This document shows, piece by piece, positions 49,455 through 60,821 of a stretch of 64,000 nucleotides of DNA. The position numbers and the translations under genes were made by a program. Source of the stretch: Calcarisporiella thermophila CBS 279.70 (taxonomy: Eukaryota > Calcarisporiellomycota); contig NW_027192201.1 in the NCBI RefSeq assembly GCF_041956535.1, positions 734,206-798,205 of the forward strand, written 5' to 3'. The notes beneath the pieces are model-generated. The model did no database searches, was not told where the DNA came from, and saw only the letters and a list, made by a program, of their open reading frames with translations. The stretch's first letter is position 1; each line of letters begins with the position of its first letter.

Positions 49455-50831
49455 ATGAACCTTGACGTGAAGGACGAGGACCGCGTGCGGATAAGCTATT
49501 CGCGCACCGAACCGCCCTCCTCCACCCCGGCCAACAACAATTCTTCGACCATTACCCAGCATCCAATCTTGCCCACTCCCGCGCTAAATTCTGTGACCGC
49601 GGCCACCAGCACACTGCCCACTGCGCTGCCCACTGACGCGCCGACACTGGCGCGCATGCTCGAGCAGCAGCAGCGCTTGTCCGAGGAGCTTTCAAGACGT
49701 CTCGAGGCGGTAGAGGCGGAGAACCGGCAAATGGCTGAACTTCTCGCGATCCGGCGAACCACCACAACCATGCCTAATGAGGACAAAGACGAGGAGCTTG
49801 CGGTAATCATATTCGCTGATTTACATTCTTGAACTGGTCCCTTACCTGGATGCCTTCTTTATAATTTTATCTCCTCCCAGATGCATCTTCGCTCACTTAT
49901 TGATGCACAAATCAAGAACGCCCGCATCCAGAATTTTGCCAATGACACTCTCCTTTTCGACTTTAGTCGCTCATTCGGCGACCCCGTCAACCAGGAGGTT
50001 GCCAACCGATTCGCGGACATGGCTCTGGAATCGCTCCCTCCGAAACCGGGTCGAACCGTGGCTCACTGCATGGCCGTCATGAGGCAATACTTTAAAAACA
50101 AGCGCTATGTGACGGTGGGGAAGGGGGCTGCATCGTACGGGGACCACAAGAGCAAGGCCAAGAGATTGTCACGCCGGCGAGGGGTAAGTGGCCCGGGCGC
50201 GCTCTGCTTTAGTAAAATAGTGAAGGGATCTCACTCTAACGTGGCCATATTTTTCCCCCTAAACCTGTTAGAAATTGAGGAGAAGAAAGAAGGCCTTTGC
50301 ACACTTCCGCAGCGAGGGCGGCGAGCTCCCGCGACCGATCAAGGAGTATGACGCAGTGCTTGTGGTGGATGCGATGTCGCCAGAAGTGTCCGAGACAGAG
50401 GAGCTGCCGGACGGGCAACGCGAAGTCTATTTCCGAAAGCGGAGAGTGATAGGCAGAAGTCAGGAGGTAAGTCGGCTGAAAGCCCCTCTTGAGGCGCTTG
50501 TCTTGAGCCAGTGATCCGCGTGTTCCCCCCACACGCACGCACTTGCGCTTATCTATCCATATAACCTCGTAAAATACGATAGTGCGAGGACTTTTTCGAG
50601 CGGCTCGATAGCTTCGGGAAAGAGCAGCACGTGCAGCGACGCGCTCCAGCAGCCGCAGACGAACTCGACGGCCGGATGCCATTGGTGGGCATGCCAGAAT
50701 GGGCAATAACAATTTCTCCGTCGCAGCAGGCATCCAATATCATCGCCACGGGTACAGCCGAAGCAACGGTCAATGCTAATGCTCTAGGAGGAATCGGAAT
50801 GCCCTCCCCTAGTGATCTGGCCCCGCCTTAG
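49455..50831 (+). CDS. unrecognised protein with N-terminal coiled coil and basic core
   Basis: Four exons (49455-49802, 49881-50183, 50272-50466, 50583-50831) give 364 aa. Residues 1-65 are Pro/Thr/Asn-rich. A coiled coil follows (about 68-105; LARMLEQQQRLSEELSRRLE). The central block (about 117-290) looks folded and conserved: IQNFANDTLLFDFSRSFGD, MRQYFKNKRYVTVGKGAASY, then a basic cluster KRLSRRRGKLRRRKKAF and EYDAVLVVDAMSPE. The C-terminus is Ala/Gly/Pro-rich. All exon joins are phase 0. The basic cluster suggests a nuclear or nucleic-acid-binding role, but I recognise no family. It shares a 255 bp divergent promoter region with FIG4. Confidence 0.7.
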
Positions 50832-51251
50832 TACCAAGGGGGGTGTCTGATTCTCTTTTTTAATTGCATGATGATATTCTGTATTCTTCTGCTTCTCTTT
50901 CTTCCCCTGTAAAATAATACTATAAAACGAGATGTGGGGGGGTTTTGTTATAAATAACGCGAGGAAAAATAACCCTTCTTTTTTCCTCTTTTTCTTTTGT
51001 CGCGATTCTTTATTTTCTTAAAGCGTTTTGAAACAACTTTGTAATTTGAACTATACGGGTCCCATTCTGAGCATACAATATCACACCATTACCTCTATTT
51101 TCTATCCTCCAGCCACCCATGCAGGAAGTGCCATGCTTGAAAATAGCATCCAAATCCCTAAACGCAGTGCCAGCTCCTTCCGATCCTCCGCCCGTTTTAC
51201 CTATACACGTCTCAGCCATTCTGTTGAAAGGCACAGCCCTGGTGAGGGCTC

Positions 51252-51316
51252 GTGACTAAACTGTCGTGGCATTGTTTTTTCTTGGCCAGCTTGCCCGCTG
51301 GCCAACCCTTAGTCAC
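51252..51316. repeat. nested inverted repeats
   Basis: Outer arms GTGACTAA (51252-51259) and TTAGTCAC (51309-51316) are perfectly complementary over 8 bp. Inside, TTGGCCAGC (51282-51290) and GCTGGCCAA (51297-51305) form a perfect 9-bp stem around a 6-nt loop. Two concentric perfect stems suggest a structured RNA or DNA element. No family is recognised. Confidence 0.6.
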
Positions 51317-51450
51317 AAGTTTGCCATCTGATAAATTCTAATAAGGGCTTGATGCGGCGTTCATAACCGGATTCTCCTCCTTAAGACGGCCTTCGACTTG
51401 GATGATTCTAGCTGGCGGTATATGACGGACATAAAGGGGTTCAACCTGAG

Positions 51451-51470
51451 CGGTCAAGGACACTTGACCG
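51451..51470. repeat. perfect hairpin, 8-bp stem and 4-nt loop
   Basis: CGGTCAAG (51451-51458), loop GACA, CTTGACCG (51463-51470). It lies 135 bases from the nested repeats. Confidence 0.55.
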
Positions 51471-52396
51471 GACTATTGTCCCACTAATGAGCACAGATTT
51501 AGCCATTAAGAGAAATCAAGTACTCTCCGGCCGTTCGGACGTCCACCAACTTCATGTGGACTTATTAGCGTGGAATTAGAGCCACTCGGAACTTGTGCTC
51601 CCCCTTCCCTTGGTCGACCATATCCTTACAGTCACAGTGACTTTGAGGGCCGCCAGAAATTTCCGACAGCAGGCGAGGTTCCTTGACGGAAAATATCTTT
51701 GGCTGCTCTCCCGACCCGATTCCTATTATTGCAACCTAAAATCGTCACTGTCACGGGGCCGCCGCAATCTTGGCAGTGCTTGAGGCAGCTCTTATCATGG
51801 CTGCGGGAGTGCGCAGGTGACTATATTGGCGTGTGAGAGAGCACCGCCCCGAATTGGGAGGCTACAGCTGGCTGCAGAAGTAGGCAGGGGAGGAGGAGAA
51901 GGGTTTGCGCGGGCCCAGGGAGAGATCTAGAAGCATCTCTTTTCAAGAGAACCTCGCCTGTGGTTTGTTTTGCAATGGTGCATTTGGGTAGGCGCTGGTT
52001 CATAGTGAGCGCCTGCTTGCGGGCGATGGGTCAACCGGTAAGAAGGAGCCTATTTCATCCCGGGGGCAGTTCTATTCGGAAGTGAAAAACGACTGGGCGA
52101 AACACCTCGAGAGGATTGGAATCCCGAAGGCCTCTAAATTTTTCGCGCTTCATTTATGTGGGGGGATTAACTTCATATTAAATTGGAGGAAGCCTTTTGC
52201 TGCATAACCTTTTTTCCTCTTACTTTTTACGTTTTCTATTGCCTTTTCTCTCCGCCTTGTCCTAGTTCCTTTTCAAAATCCTCCCGCTGCACCCCCCCTC
52301 CCCCCTATCCCCTCTACTCAAGATTGCCCGCATCCACTGATAAAGAAGACATTAGCATTCTTGATGCCAGCTACGCTTGCTACATTCCCACTAATT

Positions 52397-53188
52397 ATGG
52401 AGGATAGGAATCCTTTCCGACTTCCTAAATTTTCCATGAGACGCTACACGGACTACCCCCTTCTCGAGCCAGTGCTGCCCAAATCAGTCTTCGAGGCACG
52501 CTCTCAGGCCCTTCAGCATCTCGTCCACCAAAATCTGCCCAAATTAAAAGTGGATTGCATCGTTTTGCCCAGCTTGATCTTATTAATAATTTCTGCAGCC
52601 GCCTTTGGCTTGTCTGGATCCATTAACTACATGGTACGATTGGCAATATTTCTGCCCCCATCATTAACAGCCGTGATTTATTTCTGGACAAGGAAAAGCC
52701 AAGTAAGCCAAAAATTGCTCGAAGTAAGTTGCAAGCTTGGATGGCCACTCCCTCCCTTCTCTCAATGGACGAATGCATTTTATTTTTTATTCCTCTAGTT
52801 CGATGTTCATCTTAAGCATCTTTTGAAAGACTTTAATGCATCAGACACATCCCGTCATCGCGTAGTCTGGAGCACCCGTCGACTCGACATACAGCTCTAT
52901 TTCCTTTTCTGCTCCACGGATCAGTGGTACATCGACATTCGCGCAGCAGAAGACGAAGATATTGAAGATTTGCCTGTGTATTGCGCCGAGGACCCAGATG
53001 GGCCGCCAAGATATGATGTTGAGATCACAATACCAAGGGAGGAGAGTGCAAATGTTCCCGTCAGCCCACCTCCCCAGGCCGTGGACGCTGCTGCTGTTCT
53101 GCCACGAAGAAATGGCGTGCCCACACAGCCTCATTCTCTGCCTCCGCCCCCTTCCTATGAGATAGACGAATTGACGCGGAGGAGATGA
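52397..53188 (+). CDS. two-TM membrane protein with two PPxY motifs (possible Rsp5/Nedd4 adaptor)
   Basis: Two exons (52397-52723, 52799-53188) encode 238 aa; an in-frame ATG at 52364 would add 11 residues. A hydrophobic hairpin spans about 54-72 and 76-97, with both termini predicted on the same side. A folded segment (about 105-160) with WSTRRLDIQLYFLFCSTDQW follows, then an acidic stretch and a disordered tail. The tail has PPRY (178-181) and PPSY (226-229), both fitting the PPxY motif bound by WW domains of Nedd4/Rsp5 ubiquitin ligases. Membrane proteins with paired PPxY motifs (Bsd2, Tre1, Ear1, Ssh4 type) recruit Rsp5 to cargo. It shows no sequence match to these that I recognise, so the role is inference. 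Confidence 0.65.
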
Positions 53189-53923
53189 CAGGCGCTCCGC
53201 TAAGCTATATTTTTCCGTCTCTATCTCTTCTTCTTTCTGCTCTCTTCTCCTCCCTTGCTATGGATAAAACATTCGAATTAGAGCTTTTCAGGTATTTTTA
53301 TTTATCTTTATGATATCCCTATTGCAATCACCTATGAACCAGTTTATATCCGGTCTTGTATCACCAATTTTCTCCCCCTATTGCCCTCCACACCCCCTCT
53401 AATAACTTAATCCTTTGTATTTGAACTTTTATTCTCGTCTTTTGTTTTCCCTAGGGGCTTACTTTCTCTCCCCGACTCCATTTGCTTATTCCAAAAAATA
53501 ACACCATGTGGACTAGAGCAATGAGCGTGCAGGCAACGATGGCGACTGCTGTCACCGTTACTCATCTCCGAGTGTTAATTTCGGGGTTCTAATAGCACAC
53601 GGTATTTCTTGCTTTTCAAAAGCCTTCAAGCCCTAAATAGGTGGCAAATTTAGAAATGATGAATCCCGGTGATTGGTATTGAAAATCAGAAACTGGGGGA
53701 TGGCTGAGAAACAAAATTATATTTATAGAGAGATTATTTTATCTTATCAGAGGCATGCGAGATAGCAATACAGTAAAGAAATACAGAATATATGTATATA
53801 TATATATATATAACACGGGGACGAATCGAAAGAGAAAATGAGAGTATGTCACAAATACACGACATATATTACATTGCAACTTCTCGCTCGGGTGTATACA
53901 TATCTTACAAGTTCGCCAAGCCA
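53189..53923. other. convergent intergenic region
   Basis: AT-rich, with a TA dinucleotide run near 53795-53810. Shared 3' UTR/terminator space. Confidence 0.6.
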
Positions 53924-55827
53924 TTACTCCCCACTCACTCCAGGAAAGCCGCCCTTTTCTCCGTAGGCCACTTGCAACTCCGCAAACTCTTTGGTCAGCT
54001 GCTGAATGGTGTAGGCATCCTGCTCACGCTCGGCCCTCAATCGGTCGTTTTTCCTATTAAGATCCTTGACCTCGTCTAGTAGGGCAGCTATTTCCTGCCT
54101 CACATCATCGGCAAACTAGGCATCACCGAGAAAACTCTATTAAAGCCCAGGTTAAAAAAAAAATGAGACGGGACCCACCTCAAGCTGCTGATAGTATTTG
54201 TCGAGCAGCTGGTCATAGTCGTTTTGCAGATGCATATATTGCGAGGTTAGCTGTTGATTCGTGTTTCTTTCGTAACGCAGTTGGTTTTCGAGATCGGAGA
54301 GCCACGTGCCTTGAAAAGGTTGGCCCGTTTTTGTCTACCATGTTGGATGAAGCATTATCAATCCTGGGGATGGATATTGTATGGGAGTGAAATCTGGAGA
54401 TTACCAAGAGCTCATTCTCTAGGGCAGAAATGCGCTTTCTCATTGCAGAAATCCGTATTTCATAGTCTGTACTAGTGGGGACTTCCATCGTGGCCTGGAT
54501 ATAGATCAAGTTAGTACCGGTAAAAGCGTCCGGGTTTTCGATAGGAGTCATGCCACTCACTCGATTTAGGGACTTGGGGTTTACATAAAAAGGCGCATGG
54601 GCTGAAAGTTTTCGCTAGAGGAGATTCAGTTGTAGTGAATTCTTCGCCATGACAAACAAGCACAGAAATCGTTTCATTACCTCGTCTTTTCTCAGCTCCC
54701 CATTGTGATAGGGGTCCCTCTCATTCGTTTCCACCATGTTTCCAAGATCAGCCATTAAGCTATCGAGGGTGGCGCTAAGGTCCATGGCCTTTCTGTTAGC
54801 CCTCAGGTCGAGTTCGCGTATATGCATGGGGTCTCGATCGAAAGCACGGTCTTTGGGTGGAAACATCTCCGCCGACTGGGTCTCTTGCTTGCCTGGGGGC
54901 AACACTTCAACCGGAAAGCTACTCTTTGTTTGAACAAGAGAGTCGGAATAGGGTGGGTGGGTTGTGGAAGATCTTTTTTGCAATATGTCGTTACTTCGGC
55001 TTGGCCGAAGCTTGTTAATTTCGTGAGCTGGGTGTATGGACGGGGGCTGCTCATAAGTGGGCTCGGGAAACATACTGGGTAGATAGGGGGGGTGGCTTTC
55101 GGGCATGGGGAAATCTGGAAGATCAGGGACATTTGGGAGGGATTTATTGCTGTAAGTATGCGCGTTAGCGCGAACAGGGCCGCTTGGGATGTGATCCAAA
55201 GCATTAGGGGGCATGGGAGGTTCCCTTTCTTCGTGGATAGTGTTCTGCTAATAAAATTAACACAACAAGACGAGAGAGTAGTCAGGAGTGAACTCACACA
55301 GCAAGACAGGAGTCTCATGTCGTTACCTTTTTTTCTGCGAGATCAGGGAAACGTTGTGTTAGTTCGAATAATATGTCGCTGATCAGGTCACGGAATTTCT
55401 GCTTTGGAAGGGTGGCAAGCTTATTGCGGGCTTGATTACGCCTAGGATGATATTCCTCTCGCATGGGGAGAGAGGATGCTGTTAACGAGTATAAAATGTC
55501 ATGTCTAACGTGGATAACAGTCGAAATCGGATAAACCGGAGGCCTACCTTTCATATTGCCATCGGCACGTCGAAGGAGCTCATCGTAGACATCAGTGGAG
55601 AGCTCGAAGAACTGTGTCCTCGTAAGCTTCGTGAGCTTATCGCGAGCCGTGGATGGAGCATTAGTGAAGACATCATCTATAGAAAAAATATAGGAAGCCC
55701 CATTATAGTCCGTTCCGTTCACAGTGGCCCATTTCAACTATTCACCTTGGCTGGCTTCTTCCCCGAGGTAATTTCGGAACGAAATGTAATGATTTCGAAT
55801 GTAATCGAAATTATCAACCGTGGGCAT
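53924..55827 (-). CDS. SPA2: Spa2-like polarisome scaffold (GIT1/Spa2 homology domain)
   Basis: Eight exons (55827-55746, 55676-55548, 55457-55327, 55247-54681, 54614-54561, 54494-54405, 54334-54179, 54115-53924) encode 466 aa. The N-terminus has two Spa2-homology (SHD/GIT) repeats: ARDKLTKLTRTQFFELSTDV and ARNKLATLPKQKFRDLISDI. A Pro/Ser-rich segment follows (about 115-230), then coiled coils (about 330-455; LENQLRYERNTNQQLTSQYM). Spa2 anchors the polarisome at hyphal tips and binds MAPK-pathway kinases. It lacks the long C-terminal extension of ascomycete Spa2 (over 900 aa), so it is a short form. Confidence 0.88.
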
Positions 55828-56512
55828 GGCTGGAATGTGGAATGATCGGCTTGAATAAAGAGAAATATTCTCTCTTTTCGTGCGGTTTCTATGTTTGTTT
55901 TTTTAACAAGGCCTATGGTGACAAATAATTCCAATATCCATGGTTAAGATACTGTTTTGTCTCGGTCACCGCCGCAAATATGCTAAATTTGACAGCTGAA
56001 CTTAGCCAGTCTTAAAACCCCTGCAGGCTTATTTAATATACAAAAGCAAAAATTTCAAGGAATGAATGGTGGTTTCCCAGCCATCGGGGGCAGAATCTTA
56101 GGTGCTAAAGCGAGGGGAGGGAGGGGGGTGTGGATGACAGGGGAATCGATGCTGAACTTTGTATTTAAACACTATCCCTAATGAAGCGAGACCTGCGAAA
56201 GCATAGGGAAATGTGCAGAAAATTTGTTTTACAATAGTTAACGGAAGAAAAATTAATTTATCAGATGTTTGTTCAAAGCGATCCAAGTGGATGGTTGTCG
56301 ATTTTGGCGTTGCATGCTAGAAAGGTGGCGAGGGGCAGTAGGATGGGACAGCAAATCGTGGAGAATTTTACGAGTAGCGGGCAAGAGGGAGGTTTAGGTG
56401 CAAATCTTTATTTACGTATTGGATCTAAGCCACAGCACCTGTTTACTTTGTTAGGTGATTGTTTTTTATCCAAGATCGCTCACGTACCTTTAAGGATCCC
56501 AGATCGCCCATC
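55828..56512. promoter_or_regulatory. divergent promoter region (Spa2-like / eIF3L)
   Basis: No family-like ORF. A reading frame at 56265-56624 overlaps the eIF3L start in another frame and is probably chance. Confidence 0.5.
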
Positions 56513-58237
56513 ATGTACCAGGACGCTTATGAAGATGAGGATATGCTCGTGGAGGCCGAGTTGGTCTCTACCGCCTACCCGGCCGAAGAGTTTGGGGATG
56601 AGTTTGTTGACGAAGGTATTTTAATCTTTGAATAGAATTATTTGTTTGTAAGGACGCATCCAATGGATTATTTATTTTGACTTTTTTTTATTCCAATAGC
56701 CGATTTTGCTCTGCAACAACAGCAATTCCTCCAGCAACAGCAGCTTTCCCTCGATGCTATCCCTGCGGTGGTGAAGAACTTCATAATTTATTTCCATCGC
56801 AATGTACTCGATAACAACGTGTATGAGCTACATGGAATCTACGAAAACACCTTCAATAAGCTGACCGAGAAGTTTTATTCGAAACAACCATGGCCCGAGG
56901 CCGAAGTCATTGCTCCCCTTGTGAATGATGATCAAGCATTTTTGACGCTCTACCGCGAGCTTTACTACCGCCACATTTACGCTCGACTAACCCCCACCTT
57001 GGAACACCGATTCCACTCCTATGAGAATTACTGCGACTTCTTCAACTATATCCTGAATTCCGATGGCCCCGTCAACCTTGAACTTCCCAACCAGTGGCTC
57101 TGGGACATCATCGACGAGTTCATCTACCAGTTCCAGTCATTCTGCATCTACCGCAACCGTCTGAAGAATAAATCCGAGGAGGAGCTTATCCTGCTCCGCG
57201 ACAATCCCCAGATCTGGAGCTGCTATAGCGTACTGAACGTGCTCTATTCCCTGATCCAGAAATCGCGGATCATGGAGCTGCTGATGGTGAGCAAACATGG
57301 CGGTGACATTGCCGAGGCCGCCGGCGAGTACGGCTCTCGCCCTCTCTACAAAATGCTTGGCTACTTCAGCATCGTTGGTCTCCTGCGCGTGCACTCCCTC
57401 CTGGGTGACTTTGCCCTTGCCCTGAAGATGATGGACAACATCGAGCTGAACAAGAAGGCGCTCTTTGCACGTGTGACTGCATGCCACGTTACCACCTATT
57501 ACTACGTCGGTTTCGCGTACATCATGATGCGTCGCTACGTCGATGCGATCAAGGCATTCTCACATATTCTCGTCTTCATCCAAAGGACAAAACAATACCA
57601 CAGCCGGTCCTCCTATCAGTACGACCAAATCAACAAGAAGGCGGACCAGATGTACGCGCTATTGGCCATTTGCGTTGCCCTGTGCCCAACCCGACTAGAT
57701 GAGAACATCCACGCCAACCTGAGGGAGAAGTATGGTGAGCAGCTTGCCAAGATGCAGCGCAACGACGAGACCTCGCTGCAAACCTTCGAGGACCTCTTCC
57801 TCTACGCTTGTCCCAAATTCATCTCGCCCAACGGCCCAACCTCGGAGGACCCTTCGCCCTCCGCCGAGCCGCAACGCCACCATGCCCGCATCTTCCTCGC
57901 CGAGGTGCAAAACCAGATGCTGATCCCCACGCTGCGCTCCTTCCTCAAACTCTACTCCACCATGGGCACCGACAAACTCGCCTCCTTCCTCGACATCACA
58001 CCCGCGGAACTCCGCACCCAACTTCTGATCTTCAAGCAGAAATCCCGCCAGAGGCGGTGGACGGAGGGCACTCTGCTGGAAGGGGAGGTGGCCACCACGA
58101 GCGATCTGGACTTCTGCGTCAAACAGGATGTCATTCACATTGCCGAGTTCCGTGTCGGCCGACGATATGCGGACTGGTTCCTGCGGAACGCAAGCAAGTT
58201 TGAGGACATTGTTGCTGGACTAGAGCAGAGGGGCTAA
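56513..58237 (+). CDS. translation initiation factor eIF3 subunit L
   Basis: Two exons (56513-56615, 56700-58237) encode 546 aa; human eIF3L is 564. The N-terminus is acidic, followed by a Gln-rich stretch of about 12 residues (LQQQQFLQQQQ). Family blocks: VVKNFIIYFHRNVLDNNVYELHGIYE split in two at about residue 60, FCIYRNRLKNKSEEEL, YSVLNVLYSLIQKSRI, GYFSIVGLLRVHSLLGD, and a C-terminal PCI domain ending DVIHIAEFRVGRRYADWFLR. eIF3L pairs with eIF3K in the eIF3 octamer; it is absent from Saccharomyces. Confidence 0.97.
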
Positions 58238-58602
58238 ACCAACGGACGGGAGCGTGTGATGTCTATTTTGTTGATGGGATTTTTTTTTTTTGTTGGCGAA
58301 TTTATTTTACCTTCACTAGGACTGCCGAAAAATAAAAAAAGCACCTGTTTTACTTATACGTATAATAAATATCTTTAAAACAAAAACACAGTGGGAGGAG
58401 GGGGAGAAAAGTGTTTGGTTCAATTGAAATAAATATAATCCAAAAAAAAAACAAAGGAGGGTATAGGGAGCTAGTCCAGCTAGGTGCTACAATGCTTAAA
58501 TATAGGGGATGGAACGGGGAAAATAACAACCAAAAGAAACATTGGCCACATACAGTTGAAGAAACAAAATAAATAGAACACAAACTGAAAGAATGGAATA
58601 AA
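58238..58602. other. convergent intergenic region
   Basis: AT-rich 3' UTR/terminator space of eIF3L and the RA-PH gene. No coding signal. Confidence 0.6.
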
Positions 58603-60821
58603 TCATGCAAAGGTAACCTTTCTCTCTTTAGCAAGCAGGGAGCCCTCCTTGAACGGTCTTTCCTCAGGGAAGTTTATCAGAGTTCTCCCGGCTTCTATCC
58701 CCTGACCAGGTGGCGGCGAACCATGGCCATAGGCATGGGTGCTTGTGTGGACTTGGAATGCAGAGAGCGGCGAGTGAGTGTGAGGGGATGAGGAGAGGAG
58801 AGATCCCTCGCTGAACTTGATCCCCTCCTCAAGATGCACCAACTTTGGGCTTCCATTTTCGACCATCCGACGTTCCGCTTCGGAAGGCGACATACGCTTT
58901 CCTTTCGGTATGGCCGCCGGAGAATGGGACATGTCGAACTTCGAGCTAGGGGCTGGATGGACTCTGCTGCGAGAACCAGGTATTGGGCGAGGAGAAGAGG
59001 GATGGGGGCTAGGGGCAGAGGAAGGGGGAGAGGACGAGATCTTGGGCGAGTGCACAGCGGCAGGAGAGCGGGCGGTGGGAGTCGAACGAGGCACCGACGG
59101 CGAACGCGGAGAAGGAGAACGTGAGGAAAGGATGTCTGCGGAGATAGGAGGGCGGGGTATGGGTTTAAGCGGGTCCTTCACACGGTCTGGATATTGTTCA
59201 TACATATGTTGGTTCTGAAGGAGAAGCGAAAAATTACAAAGCATCGTTCAGTATCGGTGTCAGCCCACTCTTTGCCAATGGTGTCTCACCTTTGTAACAC
59301 GGATGCTCAACACCCAATCCTTCATTTTATCGAAATGCTCGGCACACAGAAAATGCACATAGTCCTCCGTGTTTTCATAAATTCGTGCACGCTCCTGGGA
59401 TTTGAGCGCGAACATGAACTTGGTCGGGGACTTACGCAGCGGTCTCTTGATGTAGCAAACGTCGTAATTCTTTATGCTACATAGAAGCGTTTCATTTGTA
59501 CCCTATTCATTTTGTACCATAATCAATTAATTGCCCGCTCTCCCTATTTGTTACAGCATACAGCAAGCCAACTCACCTTGTTGTCTTTGCTGTGGTATAG
59601 ACAGTCATCTCTCCAATAGACAAATCGCTTCTGCCACTTTCCCTTTTTCATCTCCACGTGCAGCCATCCATAGAGCTGGGGATAGCTGTTTCCGGTTACA
59701 CTTGATGCAGTTAGAGTATCACGGAGAGGATACTTGACAAGAATCAGACGATTGGAGCTATCGAGCTCCCATGAGCCAACCACGTCGGTGAGTATCTCCC
59801 ACTCTCTCACTGCTCGCTCAACCCCATAGTCATCCACGACTTCGAAGAGAGCCCAATCGTCGCTCTCATCCATGCACCCCTTTTCTCGGAGATATTTCAT
59901 GATCATGCCCACCGTCATCTGTGAGGTGATTTGGAGAGTCTTAAAGTGGCTGTAATCGGCAATATAGATACGAATGGTCATCTATATCGTCAACATATGG
60001 GTCAGCTATCTAGTGGCCGCAAATATCAATATAGGATCCGTACCTTTACAATGCTGGCCTCTTGCATTTTTTGCAGTGCAGTTTTGATCTTGTCCGCATG
60101 GACATAAGCCTTCAAGGGCGGTTGCTTCTGTGAAGGAGGTTGCGCCGAAGCTTTATACTGCGCATGGACCGTTGTCACGAGCTTCTGGAACTGATGTATC
60201 CTACTTTCAGGCGAAGAAACTTGAAGGGGTTTTTCGTCATCGCTGGTGGCCGCATGATAGCGCTTCTTTTCCACCTTAGCAGGCTTTTCCTCCCCTTCGC
60301 TACCACTCGATAAACCGCCTCTTCCCTTCTTAAGTAATAGGCCAATAGGTTTATCGTCTTTTTCCTTTTCATCTTCTCTTTCTTCTTCAAAAGAGATCAC
60401 TTCCTCTTCTTTCTCAGAAATCTCACGCTCCTCTTCTTGTCCATATCCATCCCGATCATCATAAGTTCGCTGATGCGCCCCGCCAAACTTTAATTCAGGC
60501 TTAGGTTTCTGCGCCGAGTCTGCAGGCGGATGAGGATGCCTTCGTAAGGTATTATTCAATTGATCTAGCTCATCTTGAAGTGCATCAAAGGTGGGTGAGA
60601 ACTTGGCCACTGGAATGGATGCAGCAGGATGGGTGGCAGTAGGCGATCTCTTGGTCGTTTCTGTTACCGGTATTCCTTTCTCCAGCCCCTAAGAAGAGAT
60701 ATGAATATTCTCCATCATTACCTACTCTCAAGAATGACAAATCATAGGAGCATCTTACAGCTGTGAGTTCGCACACGGTCTGTTCCAATTCATGAAGAAG
60801 ATTATCTAGAGCTGCCGTCAT
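58603..60821 (-). CDS. RA-PH tandem protein of the RIAM/lamellipodin/Grb7 type with N-terminal LD motif
   Basis: Five exons (60821-60759, 60688-60044, 59981-59577, 59502-59290, 59214-58603) encode 645 aa, all joins phase 0. Residues 5-12 read LDNLLHEL, an exact LD motif (LDxLLxxL); 55-62 read FDALQDEL, a near match. An acidic linker leads to a helix at about 215-236 (KIKTALQKMQEASIVK), as found just before the RA domain of animal MRL proteins. The RA domain (about 237-330; DWALFEVVDDYGVERAV) is followed directly by a PH domain (about 340-440) with GWLHVEMKKGKWQKRF and a final DWVLSIRVTK helix. The C-terminus is Ser/Pro-rich and disordered. Animal relatives bind Rap/Ras and phosphoinositides and carry talin to membranes. 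A Ras-family effector at the cortex is inferred. Confidence 0.85.

Larger units (their letters stand above)
50832..52396. other. intergenic region with inverted repeats
   Basis: No coding signal beyond short random ORFs. It contains nested inverted repeats (51252-51316), a perfect hairpin (51451-51470), a 6-bp stem (51541-51561), a 13-base palindrome near 51630 and seven GTCAC/GTGAC motifs in about 570 bases. Confidence 0.5.

Noticed and set aside
56265-56624. 119-aa ORF overlapping the eIF3L start
   Set aside because: Overlaps the conserved eIF3L first exon in another frame and has no recognisable features.
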